From an uncultured Ferrovum sp. (GTDB lineage Bacteria; Pseudomonadota; Gammaproteobacteria; Burkholderiales; Ferrovaceae): DNA of 35,849 nt. Shown in pieces: positions 35,782-35,849 of this stretch (position 1 is its first letter; every line of letters starts with the position of its first letter). The DNA lies in NCBI GenBank assembly GCA_903863375.1, contig CAIPBT010000215.1, positions 1-35,849 on the forward strand, written 5' to 3'. The notes beneath the pieces are model-generated. The model worked only from the letters and a program-made list of their open reading frames with translations, made no database searches and was not told the origin of the DNA. Position numbers and translations under genes: made by a program.

Positions 35782-35832
35782 GGAAACTCCATCTGATAAC
35801 TCCCCATGGTAGCAGACCGCGGGAAGACGGCG

Positions 35833-35849
35833 ATGAAAGCGGTGGCTGC
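35833..35849 (+). CDS. Start of a divergent gene, truncated by the window end
   Basis: ATG 35833 follows GGAAG (35822-35826) at 6-nt spacing, and the few visible codons (MKAVA) could begin a signal peptide. ATG 35803 is in frame upstream. Too short to identify; in related clusters a phosphoglycerate mutase or peptidase gene lies here, but nothing visible confirms either. Confidence 0.35.

Overview
The window is a GC-rich chromosomal segment from a Gram-negative bacterium, most probably a betaproteobacterium (Neisseriales, Burkholderiales or Rhodocyclales type). The evidence is the gene orders pilS-pilR-ampD-nrdA-nrdB and rhodanese-grxC-secB-gpsA next to trmL-comF-bioB-bioC, an EF-P with Arg at position 32 together with its rhamnosyltransferase EarP, a Neisseria/Burkholderia-type porin and several c-type cytochromes. 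I cannot name the genus. Most of the sequence is core genome. I see no rRNA, tRNA, CRISPR array, insertion sequence or phage gene.

Layout. 1-3353: the end of the PilS sensor kinase, its regulator PilR (with an unusually long Gly/Ala linker) and AmpD. 3354-7829: class Ia ribonucleotide reductase nrdA-nrdB behind a control region with NrdR-like and DnaA-like boxes. 7890-11289 (minus strand): an operon of multicopper oxidase, SCO copper chaperone and monohaem cytochrome c. 11290-12187: a 0.9 kb AT-richer non-coding stretch with several dyads, one resembling a CsoR-type copper operator. 12188-15173: membrane transhydrogenase pntA-pntB. 15130-19081: a DUF3568-like lipoprotein, an unknown outer-membrane barrel, a Cyc2-like outer-membrane cytochrome-porin fusion and a cytochrome c4. 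19048-22699: two divergent MFS exporters, a small secreted protein and an HbpS/GlcG-like protein. 22754-27329: earP and efp, separated by a secreted metallo-beta-lactamase-fold lactonase candidate and a porin. 27400-30141: dadA, an orphan GspC/PilP-like protein and pyrophosphatase. 30178-35849: bioC, bioB, comF, trmL, gpsA, secB, grxC, a cysteine-free rhodanese and the first codons of a divergent gene.

Functional themes. The middle of the window (7.9-19.1 kb) is rich in redox proteins of the cell envelope: a copper oxidase with its chaperone and cytochrome, then an outer-membrane cytochrome-porin paired with a periplasmic dihaem cytochrome. This is the best candidate for an under-described system, possibly electron transfer across the outer membrane and/or metal oxidation. 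A second recurring theme is short in-frame tandem repeats inside linkers of unrelated proteins (pilR, the monohaem cytochrome, an MFS exporter, comF), which suggests repeat expansion in this genome.
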